From positions 1 to 64,000 of the forward strand of contig JAFGSY010000025.1 in assembly GCA_016934315.1 (NCBI GenBank): a stretch of 64,000 bases of DNA. Reading direction: 5' to 3'. Shown here one piece after another: positions 26,738 to 35,361 of the stretch (positions within the stretch are counted from its first letter, which is position 1; each line of letters begins with the position of its first letter). The DNA is from Candidatus Anaeroferrophillus wilburensis (GTDB lineage: Bacteria; Desulfobacterota; Anaeroferrophillalia; Anaeroferrophillales; Anaeroferrophillaceae). The notes beneath the pieces were generated by a model. The model had not been told where the DNA came from, searched no databases, and saw nothing but the letters and a program-made list of their open reading frames with translations. Position numbers and translations under genes: made by a program.

Positions 26738-28165
26738 TTAAGGCTGGAGAACAGGTTGTGATTCCTCCGATTCAGGAGTTTCACCATACTGTTCGCGGTA
26801 TTCGCGCAATTTATTGCGCAAGGTCCTGATACTGATACCCAACAGGCGAGCTGCATGGGTACGGTTATTATCGACGTTCTGGAGGGTTTTGAAGATCATA
26901 AACCGCTCCAGATCTTCAAGCTTGGTACCCACCGGTAACGGCAGGGCCGGTGACGAGTGTGTTCCATCACTCCCTTCATGGACATCAAGTGGCGGCACCC
27001 CGACCTCATCCAAAAAAAGGTCTTCTCCCTCCAGGTACGGGCCATCGGCCAGCACCACCGCCCGCTCAATAATATTTTCCAGCTCTCTCACATTGCCGGG
27101 AAATGCGTAATGATCCAACCGGCGCCGGGCAGCGGGAGAGATTCCCTTGATTTTTTTTCGGTTCTTCCGGTTATATCGCTCAATAAATGTATCCAGCAGT
27201 AGATTGATATCTGTCCGGCGTTCCCGTAAGGGAGGAATAGTAAGAGGAATGACATTAAGCCGATAATAGAGATCCTGGCGAAAAGTACCGGCCTCCACTT
27301 CTTCTTTAATAACCCGATTGGTGGTGGCAATAATCCGCACATCGATGGGCACCGGATAGCGACCCCCCACCCGGTCAACCTCACCTTCCTGGATCACCCG
27401 CAGCAGTTTACTCTGCAAACCAAGGTCCATTTCAGAAATTTCATCAAGAAGGATGGTTCCCCCGTGGGCCAATTCAAATTTACCGATTTTCCGGGCAATG
27501 GCACCGGTAAAAGCACCTTTTTCATGACCAAAAAGTTCACTTTCCAACAACGAAGGTGGTAAAGCTGCACAATTTATGGCCACCAGGGGATGGTCGGTAC
27601 GGTTGCTTTGACCATGAATGAAACGGGCCAACACTTCTTTCCCGGTGCCGCTTTCCCCCTGGATCAGCACCGTCGCATCACTGACCGCAGCTTTGCGAGC
27701 CAAGTTCAACAGGCGAACCATGGCCGGATCCTGGCAGATAAAGGCCTGCCTGAAGGTGCCTGTTCCCCCAGCTGGCGGCAGTTGCCGATCTCTGACAATC
27801 CGGACGACCAACGCGGCCAGAGAGGTAGCAGTCAAATTCTCTTTTAATAGATAGTCAACCATCCCCAGGCGGATGGCGGTCACCGCACCTTCAACCGAAG
27901 GAACCGCAACTACCGGCAGCAAGCTGAGAGCGGGAAATTCACGGTGAAGTAGAACAAACAGGGGCTCACCACCGCGGGGACAATCCAACTCTCCCATGAG
28001 CAATGATACCGATGGTTCTTCCCTGACGGCAGTCACGACATCCATGGGAACTTCACCGGCAACAACCCGAACTCCGGCATCCCCCAAGCAATGGGCGAGT
28101 GCATCTCGAAAGCGGGAATCGGCATCCCAGATAATTACTGTAGACTGCGATTCTTCGTTCGCCAT
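26738..28165 (-). CDS. sigma-54-dependent flagellar activator, FlrC/FlbD-like
   Basis: A 475-residue NtrC-type activator. The N-terminal receiver-like domain (~8-120) is degenerate: the phospho-acceptor region reads SLLMGELDCP and the conserved Lys region LLKENLT, so phosphorylation is doubtful. The AAA+ domain is complete: Walker A GESGTGKE, sigma-54 contact loop GAFTGA, Walker B TILLDEISEMD. A Fis-type helix-turn-helix closes the protein (NRTHAARLLGISIRTLRNKL). The start overlaps the end of the AMIN-TPR gene by 31 bp. Located directly upstream of the sigma-54 promoter of the flgB operon, it is the obvious candidate activator. Confidence 0.88.
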   Translation of the reverse strand: MANEESQSTVIIWDADSRFRDALAHCLGDAGVRVVAGEVPMDVVTAVREEPSVSLLMGELDCPRGGEPLFVLLHREFPALSLLPVVAVPSVEGAVTAIRLGMVDYLLKENLTATSLAALVVRIVRDRQLPPAGGTGTFRQAFICQDPAMVRLLNLARKAAVSDATVLIQGESGTGKEVLARFIHGQSNRTDHPLVAINCAALPPSLLESELFGHEKGAFTGAIARKIGKFELAHGGTILLDEISEMDLGLQSKLLRVIQEGEVDRVGGRYPVPIDVRIIATTNRVIKEEVEAGTFRQDLYYRLNVIPLTIPPLRERRTDINLLLDTFIERYNRKNRKKIKGISPAARRRLDHYAFPGNVRELENIIERAVVLADGPYLEGEDLFLDEVGVPPLDVHEGSDGTHSSPALPLPVGTKLEDLERFMIFKTLQNVDNNRTHAARLLGISIRTLRNKLREYREQYGETPESEESQPVLQP

Positions 28166-30885
28166 TCAAAATCCTTGACAATCGAAGTTGCCATTGATGC
28201 CCAGTTGCTGGTCGGATAGAGCTTCTGCAACGTTTCTACCGTCCGGGAAAGTTCACTCTCCTGCCCCAGACCGGCATAACATAAGCCCTGCCAGTACAGA
28301 AGTTCGGCTAATATTTCGCGATTATCAACAAACAAAGCCACCTGCTGAAAACTGTCCAGCGACTCCCGATAATCTCCCTTGACAAACAATTCTCTAGCCA
28401 GAGCTGAAATTACCGTTGTTCGCAAAACGGGGTCGATCATCTGCGGCACGGCATTGGCAGCAGCAAGTGCCTGCCGGTAGGCATCCACGGCCGCAGCAAC
28501 ATCCCCGCCGGCACCACGGATAGTGCCAGTCAAGGCCAACACCTGCACCAGTTCAACCACCTGATCATCAGCAAGCCGGGAATGGATACGGGAAAGCAAA
28601 TCAAGGGCTGCCGTGTTTTCCTCCTCGCCAACCATAATTTCAGCTTCCAGGAGTTTCATCTTCACCCACCAGCGGTTGTCCAGGCTGGCAACATCGACGG
28701 TCTTCAGCAAGCCCCCAGCCGCGCCAAACTCACCGAGCTTCAGGTGACATGACACCATACCCCAGGTTATGGCAAGCAACTCTTCGCGGGATGGCGTGCA
28801 TCCCTGCAAGGCCCCATAAATTTTCAGGGCTCCGGCATACAGACCCTGATGGCGCATTGCCTCTGCCAACCAGAAGAAGGGATACATAGCCGTCGGACGA
28901 GGTAAAAAGTTGGTCCCATACTGTTCTTGCAGGGCAACCATCGCCGCGAAATTCTGCTGTTTGAAATAACTCTGCAGTTCATCGAAAAGCAGTTTGCGCA
29001 GGGTATCAAATGCCACAGAACGAATCTCGGGATCAACCTGAAGTACTATCAACTGATCAAAAAAACTTCTCGCCTCAGCGTAACGGTGCTGTTCATACAG
29101 TAATTCACCTAAACGTAGACGAGCCACATGACTCAAGGAATTTTCAGGATACTGTGCCACAATGTAACGGTATGCCAATCCAGGATCGAGGAACTCTTCA
29201 TAGGGCTTCATGCCTTGAGATTCAGCAAGCTTGTCATTTTGAGCCGCCCAACGGGCAATATCCAAACGGGCAATAATTTCCCCGTCGGTTTCAGGGTATT
29301 CGTGAATGACGGTAGCCAGCACCTCCACCCCTTCAGCAAACCTTCCTTCAGCAATAAAGGATTCTCCCACCTTGGCCAAGGCTAGATTAGTCCGATCATC
29401 CTCGGGAAAGAGATTGCGCATCTTCAACAGATATTCACGGGCCTGCTCATGCTGCGATAAAGCCAGAGAGGCACTGCCCAGCAAATAGATCGTCATGGGA
29501 TCATTCAGCCCATAATCCGGAAATGTCTTCATTGCTTTTTCATAGGCTCGAACCGCCAGCTGATATTCCCCAAGGTGATACTGGCAGTGACCCTGATAAT
29601 ATGCCGCCTCGGCAGCAAAGCCACGGCAGGGAAATGATTCGCTAAGCTGCTGGAAGGCATCAAGAGCTTTCTGATAACGTTTCAGCAAGTAATTGATATT
29701 TGCCTGGGCATACCAGGCGGCAGCAACAAAGTTGCTGTGGGGGTACTGATGGATCAGAAATTGATAGACCGCCTCAGCCTCATAGGAAAAACCCATCTGT
29801 TCATAAAAGCGGCCTATCTGCAAAAGGGCCCAGGGGGCGTCACTATCATCAGGAAACTTCCTCACAACATGCAGATAGTTGCCGATAATTTCATGGAGAC
29901 CTTCCCGATGCTCTGTCAGGGCAAGTCGTGACAACGCATCATTATAACGGAACTGAGCCTTGGCAACCAGGGATGAATCGGGATAGCTGGTCATCAGTTC
30001 CATAAACATTTCCATCGCCAGGGACATCTCGTTGTCAAGATAGTACTGCAAACCTTGCTCATACAAAGTGTTGTCAGGGTCAGCAGTCACAGCTGGCGGG
30101 GCAGCATCCGCATCAGCATCAACGGCCGGCTCGCCGGTTACCGCTTTTTCAGGCAGCTCCAGATCCTCCCTGAGCACTGGTTTTGGTTGTGCCAAGGGCT
30201 GGGGAGGAGCTTCAGGCAACCCAGTTTCTCGCCGGTCTACAGAAGCAACCTCTTGAACAGCAGTTTCTTCCGGCACAGACGCTTGGGGTAGAGAAGGAAC
30301 AGCCGCCACCTTTTCCAGCGTCGCCGGCACGAGAGCTTTCGCCCCCTGTCCACCTAATGCCAAATCCTGTTCAACCGTAGCTGCCGGCTTCCCGGCAGTG
30401 TCCAACCTCCCGGAATCCTCAACAAGCACCTCATCCCGGTCAACCAAGGTATCCACGGCCGGCGGGCGGGCTGCTATATCAACAACCAGCATGGGGGGGG
30501 ATTCAAAAAGATGCGCCTGATAGGTATACAAGCTATCACTCAACTGGATGGCCACTTTAAGATACTGGCCTTCTTGGGCAACCGTAATTGCCCTGATCAA
30601 CTGTTCATCCAGCAGCTGTTCAGGAGCAACCTGAGTGTTGGTGAAGTCGTACAGCTTTACCACCAACGTCGTTGATTCCGGTTGCTCAACCACCTCATAA
30701 AAACCGGGGTTATCAAGTTGCAGAACCACCCGGGTTTTTTCCGCAAAACTGCCGACTTTCACTGCCTGCAGCACTTTTGCGGCGGCATTGCTGCTGACCC
30801 CGGGAAAACACATGCCAAGGCATACGACCGTCAGCAGCAGGAGATATCGGCACCCTTGCACCTCTGTCAGTTTATGCAGCCGCAC
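28135..30885 (-). CDS. AMIN-domain and tetratricopeptide-repeat envelope protein
   Basis: A 916-residue exported protein. The GTG start at 30885 directly follows the fleQ-like stop and has AAGGAG ~10 bases upstream; no ATG fits before the signal peptide. Hydrophobic signal at ~14-30. An AMIN-like beta domain covers ~35-145 (VKVGSFAEKTRVVLQLD, LVVKLYDFT), a family that targets proteins to the cell wall or secretion sites. A Pro/Ala/Glu-rich linker (~145-265) leads to at least ten TPR or YbgF/BamD-like helical repeats (for example NLYEQGLQYYLDNEM-type and YEKAMKTFPDYGLNDPM). No enzyme motif is seen. Its place between two flagellar sigma-54 regulators suggests a role in motility or envelope placement of the flagellum; this is inference. 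Confidence 0.75.
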   Translation of the reverse strand: MRLHKLTEVQGCRYLLLLTVVCLGMCFPGVSSNAAAKVLQAVKVGSFAEKTRVVLQLDNPGFYEVVEQPESTTLVVKLYDFTNTQVAPEQLLDEQLIRAITVAQEGQYLKVAIQLSDSLYTYQAHLFESPPMLVVDIAARPPAVDTLVDRDEVLVEDSGRLDTAGKPAATVEQDLALGGQGAKALVPATLEKVAAVPSLPQASVPEETAVQEVASVDRRETGLPEAPPQPLAQPKPVLREDLELPEKAVTGEPAVDADADAAPPAVTADPDNTLYEQGLQYYLDNEMSLAMEMFMELMTSYPDSSLVAKAQFRYNDALSRLALTEHREGLHEIIGNYLHVVRKFPDDSDAPWALLQIGRFYEQMGFSYEAEAVYQFLIHQYPHSNFVAAAWYAQANINYLLKRYQKALDAFQQLSESFPCRGFAAEAAYYQGHCQYHLGEYQLAVRAYEKAMKTFPDYGLNDPMTIYLLGSASLALSQHEQAREYLLKMRNLFPEDDRTNLALAKVGESFIAEGRFAEGVEVLATVIHEYPETDGEIIARLDIARWAAQNDKLAESQGMKPYEEFLDPGLAYRYIVAQYPENSLSHVARLRLGELLYEQHRYAEARSFFDQLIVLQVDPEIRSVAFDTLRKLLFDELQSYFKQQNFAAMVALQEQYGTNFLPRPTAMYPFFWLAEAMRHQGLYAGALKIYGALQGCTPSREELLAITWGMVSCHLKLGEFGAAGGLLKTVDVASLDNRWWVKMKLLEAEIMVGEEENTAALDLLSRIHSRLADDQVVELVQVLALTGTIRGAGGDVAAAVDAYRQALAAANAVPQMIDPVLRTTVISALARELFVKGDYRESLDSFQQVALFVDNREILAELLYWQGLCYAGLGQESELSRTVETLQKLYPTSNWASMATSIVKDFEWRTKNRSLQ

Positions 30886-32325
30886 TCAAGTCGAGCTCCT
30901 TCCACCACCTTCAACTGTCTGACCAAGATCTATCCGGTTCCGTTTGATTTTTTCAATCAGGGTTGTCCGGTTCATTTTCAATAGTTTTGCAGCTTTTTCC
31001 TTAACACCCTGGGACTGCTGCAAAGCCTGAAGAATCAGGTCCTTTTCCAACTGGGAGACTTCACCTTTAAGCGACACACCTTCTGCAGGAATACTCGTTG
31101 ACTGCCAGCGGCCACTGCCGGCCATATCCCTGCCGCAGTCGCCTGCCATCACTTTCTCAGGCAGATCAGTGGGCATAATCAGGCCGCCGGATTTCATCAC
31201 CATAACCCGCTCTATAACGTTTTCCAATTCACGAATATTGCCGGGCCACCGATAGGCTTGCAACAGCTGCAGAGCTTCCCTGCTGATCCCAGTGATCGGT
31301 TCACCAAGGCGGCAGCGGTTATGATCGCCAATAAAGAAGTCTACCAGACAGGGAATATCTTCAAGACGATCTCTTAACGGCGGCAACTGGACCGGCACAA
31401 CATTGAGCCGGAAGAAAAGATCTTCACGGAAATCTCCTTGCTGCACTGCATCGTCAAGATTTTTGTTGGTTGCTGAAATAATCCGCACATCGACTTTTTT
31501 TGGCGACTGACGCCATCCCAGGGGTTCGATGGTCCGTTCCTGGAGCAACCTGAGAATCTTGACTTGGAGCAACACCTCCATTTCACCAATTTCATCAAGG
31601 AATAATACCCCTCCACCTGCCATTTCCACCCGGCCAATGCGATCTCCAAGGGCACCGGTAAAAGCGCCCTTCACATAGCCAAACAGCTCGGACTCAAGAA
31701 GTTCACGGGGAATGGCGGCACAATTGACTGGGATAAAAGCAGCTTCAGCCCGGGAGCCTAGGCTATGGATGGCTTTAGCCACCAGTTCCTTGCCGGTGCC
31801 ACTCTCACCCTGAATTAAAACGGTGCTCTCGCTGCGAGAAATGCGGCTGACCAGCCTGTACACCTTTTTCATCACTGTCGAAGCCCCAAGCATCCCTTGG
31901 AAACCGGATGTTTGCAGCACCTGATCGTCAGGCAGCACTATATCATTATCCAGTTCACCAGCTATCGAAATACACTGATGGATAACCCGCTGGACGTCAA
32001 CCGGCGACAACGGACAGGTAACATAGCTGTGGGCACCCCCGAGAATTCCCTGGCGAACACGTTCTAGGTCACCCTGTTCACAGATCATAATCAGGGATAG
32101 CCGCCCGGGGCGCAAAAAGGGCCGGAAAAAATCCTTATCTGGAGATATGGGTGAATCGGGAAGACAATCAATAAAAACGGTGACCCCTTCGGAAAGTCCC
32201 TTGTACAGGCCTTTTTTCGGGGGAAAAACAGCCAATGGCGCGCCGGCCGGCAGGCATTGCTGCAGCTGGGCTGAGAGCTGCTGCTTGCTGGAAATCAATA
32301 CATAGTCTGGATGCTTTTCACTCAT
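30886..32325 (-). CDS. sigma-54-dependent flagellar master regulator, FleQ/FlrA-like
   Basis: A 479-residue activator: an N-terminal receiver-like FleQ domain (~1-120), AAA+ domain with Walker A GESGTGKE, GAFTGA loop, Walker B GVLFLDEIGEME, and a C-terminal Fis-type helix-turn-helix (EKAAKLLKMNRTTLIEKIKR). The receiver keeps one Asp (VFIDCLPDS) but has lost the acidic pair and the Lys (SYVTCPLSP), as in FleQ and FlrA, which are not phosphorylated. FleQ binds c-di-GMP in Pseudomonas through its AAA+ domain; whether this one does is open. The ATG at 32325 is chosen; a TTG at 32346 would add seven residues. It overlaps the DUF4911-like gene by 8 bp. Confidence 0.85.
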   Translation of the reverse strand: MSEKHPDYVLISSKQQLSAQLQQCLPAGAPLAVFPPKKGLYKGLSEGVTVFIDCLPDSPISPDKDFFRPFLRPGRLSLIMICEQGDLERVRQGILGGAHSYVTCPLSPVDVQRVIHQCISIAGELDNDIVLPDDQVLQTSGFQGMLGASTVMKKVYRLVSRISRSESTVLIQGESGTGKELVAKAIHSLGSRAEAAFIPVNCAAIPRELLESELFGYVKGAFTGALGDRIGRVEMAGGGVLFLDEIGEMEVLLQVKILRLLQERTIEPLGWRQSPKKVDVRIISATNKNLDDAVQQGDFREDLFFRLNVVPVQLPPLRDRLEDIPCLVDFFIGDHNRCRLGEPITGISREALQLLQAYRWPGNIRELENVIERVMVMKSGGLIMPTDLPEKVMAGDCGRDMAGSGRWQSTSIPAEGVSLKGEVSQLEKDLILQALQQSQGVKEKAAKLLKMNRTTLIEKIKRNRIDLGQTVEGGGRSST

Positions 32326-32656
32326 AGGCAAAACATTCAGTTGCAACAGTTCGGGAATACAATCTTTGCCCCCTTAAGGCCATATGGTCTGCCAATTCCA
32401 AGGCTGAATGCTTCACTTCCATGAAAGATATGATCAGGCCATCAGCCACAAGTGATCGGAATAACAGAAGAAAAATAGGGCAGCACCCATGGGGTACCGT
32501 GCAGCATACCAGCGCTTCCCTGACTGAAATGGTGGACATGGTTGCCAAGCCATCATATCCTTCAAGCAAAAAACACAGCATCGCTATCCGGTCAGACGCC
32601 ACATGACAGAGGAAAAAATGTGCCTGTCTCTTACTATCCATCCCGTCTACAACCAT
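32318..32656 (-). CDS. small DUF4911-like protein
   Basis: A 112-residue protein of unknown function. The segment IAMLCFLLEGYDGLATMST followed by VPHGC fits the pattern I know from DUF4911 proteins (a hydrophobic helix, LExYxGLA, then a short strand and VPxGC), short proteins found beside fleQ-like genes in Desulfobacterota. The last ~30 residues extend beyond that core. The start ATG at 32656 has GGGAAAAGG about 9 bases upstream. It overlaps the fleQ-like gene by 8 bp and so is probably the first gene of the regulator operon. The family assignment is from memory of the pattern. Confidence 0.55.
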   Translation of the reverse strand: MVVDGMDSKRQAHFFLCHVASDRIAMLCFLLEGYDGLATMSTISVREALVCCTVPHGCCPIFLLLFRSLVADGLIISFMEVKHSALELADHMALRGQRLYSRTVATECFAYE

Positions 32657-32796
32657 GTTTACAAGCCTTTTCCCTGCATTAACGCTAGGAAATTAGCATT
32701 TATACATAAAAAAAACAACCGGGAATAGCCTATGATCAAACTGCCGCGCGCTGATTTTGAACTAAATTTTTCCAATAATATTCCGAATTGACAAAC

Positions 32797-33687
32797 ATGA
32801 CCTCTCTACTACCCCAAGCTGCTCCAGAGTCGGATGCACTCCAGGAATTTCGGTTTTACCTCTCCGAGGGATCTCAGGTACCAAAACCGCCGATAACGCT
32901 GCAGCAGATCCTTGCCTGCAGTCAGGACTCCGAATCAAATGCTGAGAAATTGGCAACAATCATTGCAACCGACGCGGCGGTTGCAGCCCACATCCTGAAA
33001 ACAGTCAATTCAGCCTACTATGGCTTCCCGCAACAGATCGCCTCGATCAAACATGCCATTGTCCTCCTTGGCTTCTCGGAAATCACCAATCTGGCCGTTG
33101 GTTTATCGCTCATGGGGATCATGACCCCCCGGCAGGCAAAACCGTTTCACCACCAGTTTCAGCTCCACTCCCTGGCAACGGCCCGCCTGGCCTTGCTGCT
33201 GGCAGAAAAGCTTGATTTCAAAGAAAAATCAACTGCCTTTACCGGCGGGTTACTCCATGATCTCGGCCTCCTGATGCTCTACTCCTGGCAGCCGGAAAAA
33301 TACCAACAAGTGTTGGCTCGCTGTCGCACTGGTCAGCAATTCACCTTCCAGGTTGAACGGGAAATTCTTGGCCTTGACCATATGACTGCCGGCTACCTCG
33401 TCGGCCACCTCTGGCATCTTCCCGAACCCTTGAAAATCAGCATGCGTCATCACCATGGTCACCCCGATGACAAGGCATGCGTTTTTACCGCCATTATCCA
33501 CTTGGCCCATGTTCTTTGTTATCAGGCAGGATTTCCCCTGGCCCCGAATCTGCGCCATCCCCGCTTGCCAAAAACTGTTTTTCAAACCCTGCAGAACGCT
33601 CAACCGCAGCTCACACCAGGACTGGTTAAAACATGGGTTACGTCCATTAAGCCGCAGCTGGCGCAGCTCCCCGCACGGGGGAGATGA
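32797..33687 (+). CDS. HDOD-domain signalling protein
   Basis: A 296-residue protein dominated by an HDOD domain (~30-220), a non-enzymatic relative of HD phosphohydrolases common in signalling and chemotaxis proteins. Typical motifs are ANKLATIIATDAAVAAHILKT-like (LATIIATDAAVAAHILK), VNSAYYGFP, IKHAIVLLGFSEITNL and GGLLHDLGLLML. The ATG at 32797 is used; a TTG three codons upstream is the alternative, and no good ribosome-binding site is seen for either. The stop overlaps the cyclase start (ATGA), so the two products are made together and may act together. Confidence 0.82.
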   Translation: MTSLLPQAAPESDALQEFRFYLSEGSQVPKPPITLQQILACSQDSESNAEKLATIIATDAAVAAHILKTVNSAYYGFPQQIASIKHAIVLLGFSEITNLAVGLSLMGIMTPRQAKPFHHQFQLHSLATARLALLLAEKLDFKEKSTAFTGGLLHDLGLLMLYSWQPEKYQQVLARCRTGQQFTFQVEREILGLDHMTAGYLVGHLWHLPEPLKISMRHHHGHPDDKACVFTAIIHLAHVLCYQAGFPLAPNLRHPRLPKTVFQTLQNAQPQLTPGLVKTWVTSIKPQLAQLPARGR

Positions 33688-34892
33688 ACATGGAAGAGAT
33701 AAACGCCCTCATCACCACTCAATATTCCTGGCTGCACCGACAATTTGAAAAAAAAATTGGCGAATTATCAGCCATTTGTGAAATGCTTGACTTGGTTGCC
33801 ATCGATTTTGAAACAGGACAACAACAACTGCTGGCTAAAATCCTTGAAGTTATCCACCGCCATACCGGTGTTGATGCACTCATTTACCAGCATCATCAAG
33901 GCGGGGAGAAATCAGCGCCATTTCGCATATTCTTCGGTGCTCCAGGCATAAAGGACCTGAATTCAACAGAAACTGAGCAGCTGAACAGGATGATCGATGA
34001 AGCAACAGCCGGGGCAATCCTTCGTCCTGTCCCTTTTGCAGGAAGGGCGCTGACCTTCCTGCCGCTTACCACCGCCGAACAGTCTTTTGGCCAGTTAATC
34101 GTCCTGCATCATGATCAAACATTTTTCAGCGCCGACCTATTTCGGTTTCTCAATCTCCTGACCAAAGAACTGGCCAGCCTCCTCCTGCTCCTGGACAAAC
34201 AACGACAACTCCTCGAAGAAACACGCAAGAGGGAACGGCTGAACCGCTTTTTTTCACCTGAAATCGGCAGAGAAATTCTAGCGGCCGGCCACCACCTCCC
34301 AAAGGGCAGGAAAGTCACCGCCACCATTCTCTTTGCCGATATCAGAGGATTTTCCCGCCTTACCGAACAGCATGAGGCATACCAGGTTGTCGAAATGCTC
34401 AACAGCTTCTATGCCACCATGACCAAGATTATCTTTGCCCACCAGGGAACCCTTGACAAATTCACCGGCGATGGGATATTAGCCCTCTTCGGTACGCCGG
34501 TCAGCCGCAGCGACGACCCGCAACGAGCTATCCGGGCAGCAGTGGCCATGCAGCAGCAATGGCAGCAACAACGCACAATGATGACCGGCACAAACCAACA
34601 ACAACTTGAGCAAGCCTCTTTTGCCATCGGCATCCACACCGGCGAGGTTGTTGCAGGCTTTCTGGGCAACGAAGAGCTGCTCACCTACACCGTCGTCGGC
34701 GATCCGGTCAACACCTGTCAGCGGATTGTCTCCCTGGCGGAGGCTGCACAAATTATTATCAGTCAACAAACCCTGCAGGCCGCCGGTTTTACGCCTGAAC
34801 ATCATCCCTTTGAAAGATACCATCCCTCCCGGCCGTTAAAGGGAATGGATAAGAGCATCACCCTTTTTCGGCTCGACTGGCAGGAAAAATAA
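33684..34892 (+). CDS. GAF-domain class III adenylate/guanylate cyclase
   Basis: A 402-residue soluble signalling enzyme. An N-terminal GAF-like sensor (~20-180) is followed by a coiled linker (LLDKQRQLLEETRKRERLNR) and a class III catalytic domain (~208-375). The metal-binding aspartates D219 (LFADIRGFSRL) and D263 (KFTGDGILALFG) are both present, as are the Lys before the second Asp (LDKFTGD) and the Asp of VVGDPVN that go with adenine recognition, and the Asn/Arg pair in VNTCQRI. It should be active and is more likely to make cAMP than cGMP. Its start overlaps the HDOD stop. No signal peptide or TM segment. Confidence 0.88.
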   Translation: MNMEEINALITTQYSWLHRQFEKKIGELSAICEMLDLVAIDFETGQQQLLAKILEVIHRHTGVDALIYQHHQGGEKSAPFRIFFGAPGIKDLNSTETEQLNRMIDEATAGAILRPVPFAGRALTFLPLTTAEQSFGQLIVLHHDQTFFSADLFRFLNLLTKELASLLLLLDKQRQLLEETRKRERLNRFFSPEIGREILAAGHHLPKGRKVTATILFADIRGFSRLTEQHEAYQVVEMLNSFYATMTKIIFAHQGTLDKFTGDGILALFGTPVSRSDDPQRAIRAAVAMQQQWQQQRTMMTGTNQQQLEQASFAIGIHTGEVVAGFLGNEELLTYTVVGDPVNTCQRIVSLAEAAQIIISQQTLQAAGFTPEHHPFERYHPSRPLKGMDKSITLFRLDWQEK

Positions 34893-34929
34893 TTCTCAAG
34901 AAATCGGCATTACCGCCGAAAGAAATACC

Positions 34930-35361
34930 ATGGAAACACCAGACGACCGACGACAATTCAAGCGCCTTGACAAACCCCTGACCATTGATTTCGGCTTCAT
35001 CGGGGAAAGCGCTTCCATTGCCGGCAGAAATAGCTTCAGCGGCTTCGTTGAAGATATTTCTCTGGGCGGCATCCGCCTGCTGTTGCGGGAAAAATATGGC
35101 AAACTGTACAACATGAGCTTACAGGGCAAGCGGATTAAGCTCTCCCTGCCCCTGTCGCAGTTTGAGCACACCATCTATACCACCGGCATCATTCAGTGGG
35201 CGAAAAATACCAGGGAACGTACGGACCAGCTTATTACCTTGGGGGTAAAATTTCTTGATCTGGGGGCAACCGACTGCCACTATCTGGAAAACTATCTCAG
35301 CACCAGCCAGGGAGACCACAACCTGTTGTGGGATTTATGGAAGAAGGAAGTCAAGCCATGA
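34930..35361 (+). CDS. PilZ-domain c-di-GMP-binding protein
   Basis: A 143-residue single-domain protein. The N-terminal RxxxR motif is R8-QFK-R12 (DDRRQFKR) and the second PilZ motif D/NxSxxG is DISLGGIRL; both are needed for c-di-GMP binding and both are intact. The following strands (KRIKLSLPLSQFEHTIY, LGVKFLDL) complete the barrel. It starts 37 bp after the cyclase and overlaps the MinD-like gene start by 4 bp (ATGA). The context suggests it reports c-di-GMP level to the adjacent ATPase or to flagellar and polysaccharide functions; that link is inference. Confidence 0.85.
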   Translation: METPDDRRQFKRLDKPLTIDFGFIGESASIAGRNSFSGFVEDISLGGIRLLLREKYGKLYNMSLQGKRIKLSLPLSQFEHTIYTTGIIQWAKNTRERTDQLITLGVKFLDLGATDCHYLENYLSTSQGDHNLLWDLWKKEVKP

